Source: Muscardinus avellanarius (Eukaryota; Chordata; Mammalia; Rodentia; Gliridae). From it: a stretch of DNA of 64,000 nucleotides. The stretch lies in assembly GCA_963383645.1 (NCBI GenBank), contig OY726569.1, forward strand, positions 77,842,135 to 77,906,134. Direction: 5' to 3'. Within the stretch, counting starts at the first letter, position 1; each line of letters begins with the position of its first letter. Made by a program: the position numbers and the translations under genes. The notes beneath the pieces were generated by a model. That model was not told where the DNA came from, searched no databases, and saw nothing but the letters and a program-made list of their open reading frames with translations. Below are positions 10,393 through 20,005 of this stretch, in pieces.

Positions 10393-11285
10393 TTACAAAG
10401 TAGGCATCTACAATATCTGAGTTACCTTTAGGTTCTGAGGAACAAATACAAGTTTCTAAAAATTTCCAATGATTTTCATTCTATCAATTACTTTAATAAA
10501 TTCAAATTGGTCACATATGACTATTCAAGCCAAAAACAAGCAAAAAGGCTTCACAGAAAGCAGAAAACAAAAATATTTTACATATAGATTGATCCTTGGT
10601 TAGATTATAAATTTTAGAAATGTGAAGATGAAAATCAGCCTGTGTCTTATTAGACTATGAGAAAAACATGCTATTGAAATAAACATTACTAAAAAGGTCT
10701 CTTTCTCCTCTGAGACACTATCTCACTGAAGAATTGCATCTGACTTATGCTTTAATGCCTAAAATATTTGACACTGGGACTTCATTGTCCGTATGCCTTT
10801 TCTAAACTCCCTCTGAGTAAGGGACTTTAGAAAAACCACTATGTGGAATTTCATTCTTGAATGAATTAGACCATTTTCTCCTTTCTTGAAAAAATTATTT
10901 ATAAAATAGATCTCCTACCCCTACTTTGGTAATGTTGTCCAGGAGAAAAAACACAGAGCTCTGATGTGACAGACTGTACAGTCAGCAGTTCCCAGCATTA
11001 ACAAAAGCAACATCATAGTCATTAATTTACAGGGAGCCATAAGGCATCTTATCACATGTACATAGTATGCAGATGTGCAGAACATAATATCAAAACCTGT
11101 TTAGTACCTTTAACCAAAGACAAAGGTTAAACCAAATTAAAATAGCCTACTCTTTAGCTTACATTTGGAGCACAATGCCTTCTGAATAAATCATGTGACA
11201 TAAGCAGAAGTATTAAATCTAATCATACAAGTTCAGAACTACGAAAAAAAAATCTTAGAGAGGGCCAAAATCCTTCACTTTTTCT
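10393..11285. other. Unique intronic sequence
   Basis: Nearly 900 bp free of SINEs inside the 12.4-kb NUMB intron. No exon recognised on either strand. Confidence 0.5.
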
Positions 11286-11496
11286 TTCTTTCTTTTTTTT
11301 TTTGCGGGTCTGGGGATGGAACCCAGGGGCATTTGACCATGAGCTACACCCCCTGCCCCATTTTTTATTCTTTATTTTGAAACAGGGTCTCACTAAGTTG
11401 CAGAGGGCCTCACTAAGTAGCTGAGGCTGTCCGCGAACTGCGATCCCCGGTCTCAGCCTTCCGAATGCTGGATTACAAGCATGTGCCACCCGGCTC
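11286..11496 (-). mobile_element. B1-dID SINE, type D
   Basis: GCGGGTCTGGGGATGG to a shortened CACCCGGCTC end; CTTTCACTTTTC-like text recurs on both sides. Confidence 0.9.
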
Positions 11497-11667
11497 AAAA
11501 ACTTTCACTTTTCAAATGCTATACTAGGTGTCAAAGAAGTGAAGTGATTTAGACAATGGGCAAATCAATAGCGCCAAGAATAAAACTCTGGTCTTCTGAT
11601 TTCTAGAGCTACCTTCTTTCAATCACTGTGTACTATCTGTAACTCTGTTTAAGCAAATCTGTAACTC

Positions 11668-11847
11668 CTTTTTTTTTGGTACTGGGGTTCCTGGAAGCCC
11701 TTCTACCTCCGAGCTACACTCCCAGACCTATTTTTACATTTTTATTTGGAAACAGGGTCTCCTAAGCCAGCACGTGCAGCTGGCTTCGAATCTGCACGAT
11801 CCTCCTCCCAAGCGCGGGGATTACAAGCGTGCGCCACCACACCCGGC
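11668..11847 (-). mobile_element. B1-dID SINE, type C
   Basis: GGTACTGGGGTTCCTGG to CACCACACCCGGC, flanked by GTAACTCTT-like duplications. Confidence 0.9.
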
Positions 11848-11916
11848 AGTAACTCTTCTATTTAAGGAATGGCTTATAGTTAACTGTTCTTACACACATT
11901 AATTTAATATTATTCT

Positions 11917-12126
11917 TTGTGTGTGGGGAGGTACTGGGGATTGAACCCAAGGGCATTCTACCCCTGACCTATATCCGTAGCCCTATTTTATTCCTTATTT
12001 TGAAACAGGGTCTTACTAAGTTGTGGAGGGCCTCACTAAGTAGCTGAAGCTGGCCGTGAACCTGCGATCCTCCTGTCTCAGCCTCCCAAGTACTAAAATC
12101 ACAAGTGTGCACCACCACGCCTGGCT
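11917..12126 (-). mobile_element. B1-dID SINE, type A
   Basis: GTGTGGGGAGGTACTGG to CACCACGCCTGGC, flanked by TATTCTTT on both sides. Confidence 0.9.
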
Positions 12127-12284
12127 ATTCTTTTTTTTTTTTAAAGTGGTCAATTGATAGTATCCATTTTGGTAATGTTGCTGCTGGCTAAAGTGGGCCT
12201 GATTTTCCTCATAGCTCAGTATTTCCTTCATAAACTGCTACTCAAACAGTAGATACACAGAAATATTATCGCTAGCAAATGAAG

Positions 12285-12930
12285 ACAAACTACTGAATGA
12301 GGCCCTTTGCAACTCAGTGAGACCCTGTTTCAAAATAAAGAGTAAAAAATAGGGATGGGGGTGTAGCTTGGAGGTAGAATGCGCCTGAGTTCCATCCCCA
12401 GTACTAAAAAAATAAAGAACAAAAACAAAAAGCGATGGGGGAGCCAGGCGTGGTGGTGCATGGCTGTAATCCAGTACTTTGGAGGCTGAGACAGGAGGAT
12501 TGCGGTGGCCCTCCACAACTCAGACCTTGTTTTAAAACAAAGAGGAAGCCGGATGTGGTGGCACATGCTTGTAATCCCAGCATTTGGGAGGCTAAGACAG
12601 GAGGATTGTGGTGCATGGACAGCCTCAGCTACTACTTAGTGAGGCCCTTTGCAACTCAGCGAGACCCTGTTACAAAATAAAAAAAAAATAAAAAAATAGG
12701 GCTGGGGGGTGTAGCTCGGAGGTAGAATGCCCTGGGGTTCCATCCTCAGTACTGGGGGAAAAAAAAAGAAAAAAAGAAAAAAAGGCAATGGGGGAGCTGG
12801 GCATGGTGATGCAAGCTTGTAATCCCAGTACCTGTGAAGCTAAAACGAGGATCACGTTTCGCAGACAGCCTCAGCTACTTAGTGAGGCCATCTGCAACTC
12901 AGTGAGACCCTGTTTCAAAATATAGAATAA
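12285..12930 (+). mobile_element. Row of four plus-strand B1-dID copies, some partial
   Basis: 12285-12420 is a copy without its 5' head. 12442-12546 is a left half only. 12547-12760 is complete, with an A/G tail. 12795-12930 is a left half only. All are A-like. The lone left halves suggest that their right halves were lost or separated by later insertions. Confidence 0.82.
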
Positions 12931-13130
12931 TTTTTTTTTTAATTTTTTGGTACTGGGGATTGAACACAGGGCATTCTACCTCTGAGCCCTATTTTTTATT
13001 CTTTATTTTGAAACAGGGTCTCACTAAGTTGCAAAGGGCCTAAGTAGTTGAGGCTAGCCACAAATTTGTGATCCTCCTGTCTCAGCCTCCCAAGTACTGG
13101 GATTACAAGCGTGATCCACCATGCCTAGCT
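12931..13130 (-). mobile_element. B1-dID SINE, type A
   Basis: T10 to CACCATGCCTAGCT. It abuts the plus-strand copy ending at 12930, giving a tail-to-tail inverted pair with almost no spacer. Confidence 0.9.
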
Positions 13131-13192
13131 TAATATTAACATTTTAAAATATTTAGTAGGCAACTACAGATAAATTTTTACTGTGCTATTTT

Positions 13193-13447
13193 ATTTTGCA
13201 GTATTTATTTATTGATTGATTGATTGACTTTGCGGGTCTGGAAATGGAACCCAGAGGCATTTAACCTCCAAGCTATATCCCCTTGCCCTACTTTTTATTA
13301 TTTTGAATTAAGGTCTCACTAAGTTGCGGAGGGTCTCACTCCGCAGACAGCTGAGGCTGTCTGCAAACCGCGATCCTCTGGTCTCAGCCTCCCAAATACT
13401 GGTATTACAAGCATGCGCCACCGTGCCCGGCATTTTGCAGTATTTAT
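13193..13447 (-). mobile_element. B1-dID SINE, type D, with 16-bp target duplication
   Basis: ATTTTGCAGTATTTAT at 13193-13208 and again at 13432-13447 flanks the copy exactly, so the insertion is 13209-13431. Confidence 0.95.
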
Positions 13448-13456
13448 ATACTATTT

Positions 13457-13667
13457 CTATTTTTGCAGTACAAGGGATTGAACCTAGGGACATTCCACCT
13501 TTGAGCTACACCTCCAGCCCATTTTTTTTAATACTTTATTTTGAAATAGGGTCTTACTAAGTTATGCAGAGCCTCACTAAGTAGCTGAGGCTGGCCATGA
13601 ACCTGCGATTCTTCTCTTTCAGCCTCCCATGTACTGGGATTAAAAGAATGTGCCACTATGCCCAGCG
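13457..13667 (-). mobile_element. B1-dID SINE, old A
   Basis: TTTTGCAGTACAAGGG to CACTATGCCCAGC. Confidence 0.85.
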
Positions 13668-13692
13668 CTACTATTTTAATTAATGAAATATA

Positions 13693-13694
<2 letters not shown>

Positions 13695-13738
<44 letters not shown>
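13695..13738 (+). repeat. (GT)n microsatellite
   Basis: Twenty-odd GT units at the tail of the following minus-strand SINE. Confidence 0.97.
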
Positions 13739-13740
<2 letters not shown>

Positions 13741-13933
13741 AATGGGGATTGAACCTAGGAACATTCTACTTCATAGCTAGCTACACCCCAGCCCTATTGT
13801 ATTTTTATTTTCAAACTGTCTCACAAGGTTGATGAGAGTCTCACTATTTGCTAAGACTGTCCTTGAACCTGTGATCCTCCTGTCTTAGCCTCCCAAGTGC
13901 TAGAATTACAAGCATGTACCAATATGCCCAGCA
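13739..13933 (-). mobile_element. B1-dID SINE, old
   Basis: Its A-tail side is the GT tract; the body runs from GAATGGGGATTGAACC to CCAATATGCCCAGC. Confidence 0.82.
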
Positions 13934-13959
13934 AACATATTGTTCAAAACATCAGTACT

Positions 13960-14187
13960 AGCCAGGCGTGGTGGCACAGTTTTGTAATCCCAGCATTCAG
14001 GTAGCTGAAACAGGAAGATTGCGGTTCAAGGTCAGCACCAGCTACTTAGTGAGGTCCCTTGCAACTCAGTGAGACCCTATTTCAAAATAAAAAATAAAAA
14101 AATAGGGCTGGGGGTGTAGCTTGGAGGTAGAATGCCCCTGGGTTCCATCCCCAGTACTAAAAAAAAAAAAAAATAAAAAAAAAAAAA
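13960..14187 (+). mobile_element. B1-dID SINE, type A
   Basis: Complete copy with a long A-tail; ATCAGTACT flanks it at 13951-13959 and 14187-14195. Confidence 0.93.
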
Positions 14188-14265
14188 TCAGTACTCAAAA
14201 TTTTTGGTCTCAGAACCCCATTACATTGAGAACCCCAAAGAATTTTTGTTTATGTCAGTTATAGC

Positions 14266-14728
14266 TTTGTGTGTGTGTGTGTCTGTGTGTGGTCCTGATG
14301 ATGGAACCCAAAGGCATTCTACCTCCAAGCTACACCCCCAGCCCTATTTTTAATTTTTTTGTGTGTGGTACTGGGCATGGAATCCAGGGGCATTCTACCT
14401 CCGAGCTACACCCCCAGCCCTATTTTTTATTCTATTTTTTGCGGGTCTGGGGATGGAACCCAGGGGCATTCACCTCTGAGCTACACCCCCCTGCCCTATT
14501 TCTTATTCTTTATTTTGAAACTGGGTCTCGAGCCGGGCGTGGTGGTGCACGCTTGTGATCCCAGCATTCGGGAGGCTGAGACCTGGAGGATAGCGGTTCG
14601 CGGACAGCCTCAGCTACTTAGTGAGGCCCTCTGCAACTCAGTGAGACCCGGTTTCAAAATAAAGAATAAAAAATAGGGCAGGGGGTGTAGCCCGGAGGTC
14701 AAATGCCCCTGGGTTCCATCCCAGACCC

Positions 14729-14762
<34 letters not shown>

Positions 14763-15025
14763 AACTGGGTCTCACTGAGTTGCAGAGGGCCTCACTAAGT
14801 AGCTGAGGCTGTCCACGAACCGCGATCCTTCAGTCTCAGCCTCCCAAATGCTGGGATTACAAGTGTGCACCACCACTCCTGGCTTATTCTTTATTTTGAA
14901 ACAAGGTCTCACCAAGTTGCAAAGGGCCTTACTAAGTAGTAGCTGAGGCTATCCTCAAACCACGGTCCTCCTGTATCAGTCTCCCAAATGCTGAGATTAC
15001 AAGTGTGCCCCACCATGCTTGGCCT
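14266..15025 (-). mobile_element. Nested stack of minus-strand B1-dID copies with a plus-strand copy inside
   Basis: From outside in: a partial tail (14266-14348); a copy split into 14358-14435 and 14883-15025; within it a type D copy split into 14436-14516 and 14774-14882; and within that a plus-strand type D copy (14530-14760). The innermost is bounded by GAAACTGGGTCTC at 14517-14529 and 14761-14773. TTATTCT marks the junctions of the middle one. Confidence 0.9.
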
Positions 15026-15134
15026 CAATTATACCTATTAATAATTACTACACTACAACTGAAAACTAGAAACTTTTCTTAAAGTTTTAAATTTATTTTA
15101 CGATAATGATAATAAACCCTATTATGTGCTAACA

Positions 15135-15345
15135 TAAGTAACATTTTTTTTTTTGTGGTGGTACTGGGGTTCCTGGAAGCCCTTCTACCTCCGAGCTACA
15201 CTCCCAGACCTATTTTTATATTTTTATTTGAAAACAGGGTCTCTTAAGACGGCGAGACTGGCTTCGAACCTGCGCGATCCTCCTGTCTCCGTCTCCTAAG
15301 CCCAGGGATTACAAGCGTGTACCACCACGCCCGGCCATAAGTAAC
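15135..15345 (-). mobile_element. B1-dID SINE, type C
   Basis: Insertion 15143-15337, bounded by TAAGTAAC at 15135-15142 and 15338-15345. Confidence 0.95.
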
Positions 15346-15599
15346 TTTTTTTTTGTGGGTCTGGGGATGGAACCTACGGGCATTTGACCTCCGAGCTACA
15401 CCCCCTTCCCTATTTTATATTCTTTATCGAGCTACACCCCCTTCCCTATTTTATATTCTTTATTTTGAATCTGAGTCTCATTGAGTTGCAAAGGGCCTCA
15501 CTAAGTAGCTGCGGCTGTTCGTGAACTGTGATCCTCCGGTCTCAGCATCCCAAATGCTGGGATTACAAGCGTGCGCCACCACATCCAGCCGTAAGTAAC
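15346..15599 (-). mobile_element. B1-dID SINE, type D, at the same target as its neighbour
   Basis: Insertion 15346-15591; the third copy of TAAGTAAC is at 15592-15599. Inside, a 36-bp segment beginning GAGCTACACCCCC is repeated in tandem (15393-15428 and 15429-15464) with one difference in the last base. Confidence 0.94.
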
Positions 15600-15689
15600 A
15601 TTTTTAATGAAAAAAAAAATAACTTTTTCATAACAAAAAATGTACTGAGAAGAGTGGTAATTTTGCCATGTTTTTAAAAATCTTTTTAG

Positions 15690-16030
15690 AGCTGGGTGTG
15701 GTGGCACACGCTTGTAATCCCAGCATTTGGGAGGCTGAGACAGGAGGATCGCGGTTTGCGGACAGCCTCAGCTACTTAGTGAGGCCCTCTGCAACTCAGT
15801 GAGACCTGGTTTCAAAATAGAGAATAAAAAAGCCAGGTGTGGCGGCGCACGCTTGTAATCCCCACGCTTGGGAGGCTGAGACAGAAGGATCGCACGGGTT
15901 CGAAGCCAGCCTCAGCTACTCAGTGAGGCTCTCAGCAACTTAGTGAGACCCTGTTTCCAAATAAAATATTAAAAAGGTCTGGGAGTATAGCCCAGAGGTA
16001 GAAAGCCTCTGGGTTCCACCCCCGGTACAA
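15690..16030 (+). mobile_element. Left half of an A/D-like SINE followed by a complete type B copy
   Basis: The left half is 15690-15830, ending in the linker AGAATAAAAA. The B copy is 15831-16030, ending CACCCCCGGTAC. The right half of the first copy is not seen beyond the second. Confidence 0.85.
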
Positions 16031-16048
16031 TATAGTACAAAATCTTAT

Positions 16049-16245
16049 TTATTTATTTAGTACTCGGGAATCTACCTCTGAGCTATATCCCCAGTCTTAT
16101 TTTATTCTTTTATTTTGAAACAGGGTCTCACTAAGTTGTGGAGGGCCTCACTAAGTAGCTGAGGCTGGCCACGAATTTGTAATCCTCCTGCCTCAGACTC
16201 CCAAGTACCAGGAGTATAAGTGTGCACCACTACACCCACCTACAA
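16049..16245 (-). mobile_element. B1-dID SINE, type A
   Basis: TATTTAGTACTCGGGAATC to CACTACACCCACCT, a worn copy. Confidence 0.82.
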
Positions 16246-16272
16246 ATTCTTATTTAAATATAAAAATCAAAT

Positions 16273-16450
16273 GCCAGCCATGGTGGTGCACGCTTGTAAT
16301 CCCTGTGCTTGGGAGGCTGAGACAGGAGGATCACGCAGGTTTGAAGTCAGACGCGCTGGCTTAAGGGACCCTGTTTCAAAAAAATAAAATAGGTCTGGGA
16401 GTGTAGCCCGAAGGTAGAAGGGCTTCCAGGAACCCCAGTACCACCAAAAA
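16273..16450 (+). mobile_element. B1-dID SINE, type C
   Basis: GCCAGCCATGGTGGTGC to CCAGTACCACC, then an AAAT-rich tail. Confidence 0.9.
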
Positions 16451-16674
16451 ATAAATAAATAAGTAAATAAATAAATTTAATTTAATTTTAAAAATAAATA
16501 AATATAAAAATCATAATTGTAATTTGCTTTATCATTTAATTTCACCACTGAAGCATAATATGAAGGGATTATCTTTGGAAGGTTCTCTTTTAATTGTCCT
16601 AATTATTAACAGGATTTCACATACAATAGGCTGTCAGTTCTTTTTCACATATTTATAGACGCATTCATTTTTAC

Positions 16675-16800
16675 CTTAACTGGGAAGCTACATTTTCCAG
16701 TGCGAACCCCTTCTTCATCTGTCTGCCATTGATGTGGACGACTGGCCTCTGGAACATAAACATCTTTCTTTCTCCTAAAACTTTGCCGTAGTTTGTTCAT
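16675..16800 (-). CDS. NUMB: NUMB, initiator exon (residues 1-42)
   Basis: The exon is 16675-16815 on the minus strand. Its first 15 nt (16801-16815, GTTGTAAAAATTAAA) are 5' UTR and the ATG is at 16798-16800, with A at -3. It encodes [16 protein letters not shown], then [14 protein letters not shown], then [12 protein letters not shown], the NUMB N-terminus. It contains the basic, membrane-associating segment and Ser7 within RQSFRR, a known aPKC site in vertebrate NUMB that controls cortical localisation. The acceptor is a T-rich tract ending CTTTCTGCAG (AG at 16816-16817) and the donor is GTAAAAATG from 16674 down. It joins the 4161-4235 exon in phase 0 after PVK, giving the PTB strand PVK-YLGHVEV. 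No in-frame upstream ATG or stop lies within the 15 nt. A young type C SINE ends 52 nt upstream of the acceptor. Identity is by sequence recognition and I regard it as secure. Confidence 0.98.
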
Positions 16801-16854
16801 TTTAATTTTTACAACCTGCAGAAAGAGTAAAAGAAATATAAAAAAGTATTATCT

Positions 16855-17090
16855 CCTATATATTTAATTTTTTTTTTTTTTTTTTTTTTTTTTTTGGTGG
16901 TACTGGGGTTCCTGGAAGCCTTTCTACCTCCGGGCTACACTCCCAGACCTATTTTTACATTTTTATTTGGAAACAGGGTCTCCTAAGCCAGAGTGCGCGG
17001 TTGGCTTCAAACCTGCGCGATCCTCCTGTCTCTGCCTCCCAAGCGCGGGGATTACAAGCATGCGCCACCACGCCCGGCCTATATATTTAA
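16855..17090 (-). mobile_element. B1-dID SINE, type C, just upstream of the NUMB initiator exon
   Basis: Insertion about 16868-17078 with a 27-base T run; CTATATATTTAA flanks both ends. It has the same orientation as NUMB, so its A-tail faces the acceptor 52 nt away. Confidence 0.95.
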
Positions 17091-17267
17091 ATTTTAGATT
17101 ACCAAACCAGTAAAAAACTAACATCTCAAATTAAAGGTTTGGATTAAAGGAAAATGAGCAATTAGTACACTCCTTAGAGTGACACTAATTTAAAGCAAAA
17201 AAAAAAAAAAGAGTAATTTTACTTTCTGAAAAAATAACTATAGTAGTACTTACAAAAACCACAACAA

Positions 17268-17657
17268 TCCAAGAATGGTGGCACATGCCTATAATTCCAT
17301 TACTTGAGAGTTTGAGACAAGGAAGATTGAAGATTTGAACCCAGCCCCAGAAACTTGGTGAGACCTTGTTTCAAAATAAAAAAATTAGCTGGGCATGGTG
17401 GCGCATGCTTGTAATCCCAGTATTTGGGAGGCTGGGACAGGAGGATCTGGGTTTGTGGCCAGCCTCAGCTACTTAGTGAGGTGAGGCCTTCCACAACTTA
17501 GAAAGACCCTGTTCAAAATAAAAATAAGGCTGAGACAGGAGGATCACGCAGGTTCAAAGCCAGCCTCAGCTGGCTTAAGAGACCCTGTTTCCAAATAAAA
17601 TATAAAATAGGTCTGGGAGTATAGCCCGGGGGTAGAAGGGTTCCATCTCCAGTACCA

Positions 17658-17708
<51 letters not shown>

Positions 17709-17845
17709 ATAGCTGAGGGGTGTAGCTCGAAAGTAAAATACCCCTGGGTTCAATCCCCAGTACCACAAAAAATAAAAATAAATTAAAAATTGGGTTGGGA
17801 GTGTAGCTCAGAGGTATAATGCCCTTGGGTTCAATCCCCAATAAC
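17268..17845 (+). mobile_element. Three B1-dID copies nested one inside the other
   Basis: The outer copy is old (17268-17386, then right half 17787-17845). The middle copy is A-like (17387-17528, then right half 17711-17780). The inner copy is a 5'-truncated C (17529-17655) whose tail became an AAAT tract. The three right halves appear one after another in reverse order. AAAAATT brackets the middle copy. Each insertion is at the linker of its host. Confidence 0.92.
17656..17711 (+). repeat. (AAAT)n microsatellite
   Basis: About fourteen units in the tail of the innermost nested SINE. Confidence 0.97.
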
Positions 17846-17983
17846 AACAAAAACCACAATAATTTATTGTAGGATTTGACATATTACTCTAAGAACTCTC
17901 CCACATTTTAACTATAATAAAGCAGTAAGAAATTCTCCCTACTGATCTACTTCTCAAACTTTCTGAATATGAAACTTGTAAAT

Positions 17984-18185
17984 GGCTGGGCATGGTGGCC
18001 CACGTTTGTAATTCCCCGCGCTTGGGAGGCGGAGATAGGAGGATCGCGTAGGTTCCAAGCCAGCCGCGCTGGCATAAGAGACCCTGTTTCAAAAATATAA
18101 AATAGGTCTGGGAGTGTAGCCCAGAGGTAGAAGGGCTTTTAGGAACCCCAGTACCACCAAAACCAAACCAAAACAAAACAAAACT
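17984..18185 (+). mobile_element. B1-dID SINE, type C
   Basis: GGCTGGGCATGGTGGCC to CCAGTACCACC; AACTTGTAAATG recurs on both sides. Confidence 0.92.
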
Positions 18186-18205
18186 TGTAAATGTAGGCCA
18201 AATTA

Positions 18206-18385
18206 AGCTGGACATGGTAGTCCATACCTGTAATCTAGTACTTAGGGTGAGATAGGATTGCAGGTTCAAGGTCAGCCTCAGCAACTTAACAAGACTAAGC
18301 AACTTAGCAAGACCCTGTTTGAAAATAAAAAATAAAACAGGACTGGGATTATAGTTCAGAGGTAGAATGCCCCAGGGTTCGTTCT
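18206..18385 (+). mobile_element. B1-dID SINE, old
   Basis: GCTGGACATGGTAGTCC to a right half that runs into a pyrimidine tract just after GCCCCAGGGTTCG. Confidence 0.8.
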
Positions 18386-18426
18386 CTCTCCCTCCCTTTC
18401 TCTCTCCCTCCCTTTCTCTCTCCCTC

Positions 18427-18521
<95 letters not shown>

Positions 18522-18525
18522 CACT
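18382..18525 (+). repeat. (CTCCCTCCCTTT)n, (TC)n and (CA)n compound microsatellite
   Basis: Three related tracts in a row. The long open frames on both strands here (including one of 211 codons on the minus strand) are products of this repeat. Confidence 0.97.
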
Positions 18526-18683
18526 TATAGATCATTAACAATTTCTGGAAAAAAATACAGAAAATTTTCATACTTATCAAGAGGAAAGTCACTGTGAAAC
18601 ACGGATTAAAACTTGTTGATCTTTTTGGCTTACTATTAGCACACACTAGGCAAAGCAGCAACTACATCTTTATAAAAAATTTT

Positions 18684-18880
18684 TTTCGCTGGGTATGGTG
18701 GCACACACTTGTAATCCCTGCGCTTGGGAGGCAGAGACAGGAGGATCGTGCAGGTTCGAAGCCAGCCGCGCTGGCTTAAGAGACCCTGTTTCCAAAACTA
18801 AAAAAATAGGGGGAGTGTAGCCCGGATATAGAAGGGCTTCCAGGAACCCCAGTACCACAAAAAAAAAAAAAAAAATTTCA
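18684..18880 (+). mobile_element. B1-dID SINE, type C
   Basis: CGCTGGGTATGGTGGC to CCAGTACC plus an A-tail; the right half is slightly shortened. Confidence 0.9.
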
Positions 18881-18954
18881 CCCTCCCACACACAGTATTG
18901 GGGAATGAATCCAAGCCAACAGGACATGCTAAGCCAACACTTTAGCACCAGGAT

Positions 18955-19295
18955 ATGTGTGTATGCGCATGCATGATATACTGGGGATTGAACTAGGGGT
19001 ATTCTATTTCTCAGTAATACTACCAGTCCTATTTTACTTTTCATTTTTGAAACACTGTCTTGCTAAGTTGCTGAGGTCTTCGCTAAGTACTGAAGCTGGA
19101 CTCAAACCTGCGATCCCCTTGTCTCAGTCTCCCAAGTACTAAAATTACAGATGTGCACTATCACACCTGCCTCCTATCCCTTTTTAAATTTTACTTTGAG
19201 ACAGAGTTACTAAGTTGCCCATGCTATCACTGAACTCTCTAGCCTAACCCTTCTGTGAAGCTGGTATTATAGGCAAGTGCCATTGTACCCAGCCT
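18955..19295 (-). mobile_element. Two old B1-dID copies, the second a head only
   Basis: 18955-19172 runs from a TGTGTGTATGCG tail to ATCACACCTGCCT. 19173-19295 is a diverged head (ACTTTGAGACAGAGTTACTA to GTACCCAGCC) without a right half. Confidence 0.75.
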
Positions 19296-19326
19296 GCAAT
19301 CATCTTTTTACAAAAGATGTTTTATT

Positions 19327-19537
19327 TTTCTTTTTTGCAGTTCTGGGGATGGAACGCAGGGGCATTCTACCTCCGAGCTATACCACCAGCCCTATTTTTT
19401 ATTCTCTATTTTGAAACAGGGTCTTACTAAGTTGCAGAGGGCTTCACTAAGTAGCTGAGGCTGGCTGCAAACCTGTGATCCTCCTGTCTTAGCCTCCCAA
19501 GTACTGATATTACAAGTGTGCGCCACCATGCCTAGCT
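19327..19537 (-). mobile_element. B1-dID SINE, type A
   Basis: TTTTGCAGTTCTGGGG to CACCATGCCTAGCT; AAAAGATATTTTATT-like text on both sides. Confidence 0.9.
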
Positions 19538-19795
19538 AAAAGATATTTTATTGAAGAGGAATAAAATAAAACTTTGTTTAAACACTTAAATAAAAAAAGT
19601 TCTACTAGAACTAAATTAATCTGAAGGAGAAATTCCTTATAAGCAGTATGACAACAAAACATATTTTCGTGCATATGATTATAGTAATCTAACAAAAACA
19701 AGATAATGGTCTAAGCTTCATAATTAACTCTGTAAATTAAAAAGTGTTAAACTATGATCAGTTCTTGGTTTTGTTATTGGCAGAGGCATCTTTAC

Positions 19796-19990
19796 AGCTA
19801 GGCACCGTAGCATAGGCCTGTAATCCTAGCTACTCTTGAGACTGAGGTAGGAACATCCAAAGTTTGAGACCCGCCTGGGAAACTTAGTGAGACCTTGTCT
19901 CAAGACAAAACCTTGGGCATGTAGCCGAGTGGTAGAGAACTTGTCTTTCATATGCTGGCCTGGGTTCAACCCAATACCACATAACCAAAA
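19796..19990 (+). mobile_element. B1 without duplication fused to an undeleted ID half
   Basis: The left half reads GGCACCGTAGCATAGGCC to GAAACTTAGTGAGACC with a single copy of the segment duplicated elsewhere. The right half keeps the central region missing from dID: GTAGCCGAGTGGTAGAG, AACTTGTCTTTCATATGC, then CCTGGGTTCAACCC. It looks like a precursor form of the B1-dID family. Confidence 0.8.
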
Positions 19991-20005
19991 AAACAACAAA
20001 AACAA

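Noticed and set aside
12285..14190. Regularly spaced repeats that could suggest a CRISPR or satellite array
   Set aside because: Units are about 200 bp, differ in orientation and type, have A-tails and target duplications, and are in mammalian intron DNA; they are SINEs.
17889..18524. 211-codon open frame on the minus strand, the longest in the window
   Set aside because: It reads through TC/CA microsatellite and two SINE copies; the protein is repeat-coded (RE and VC runs) and has no domain.
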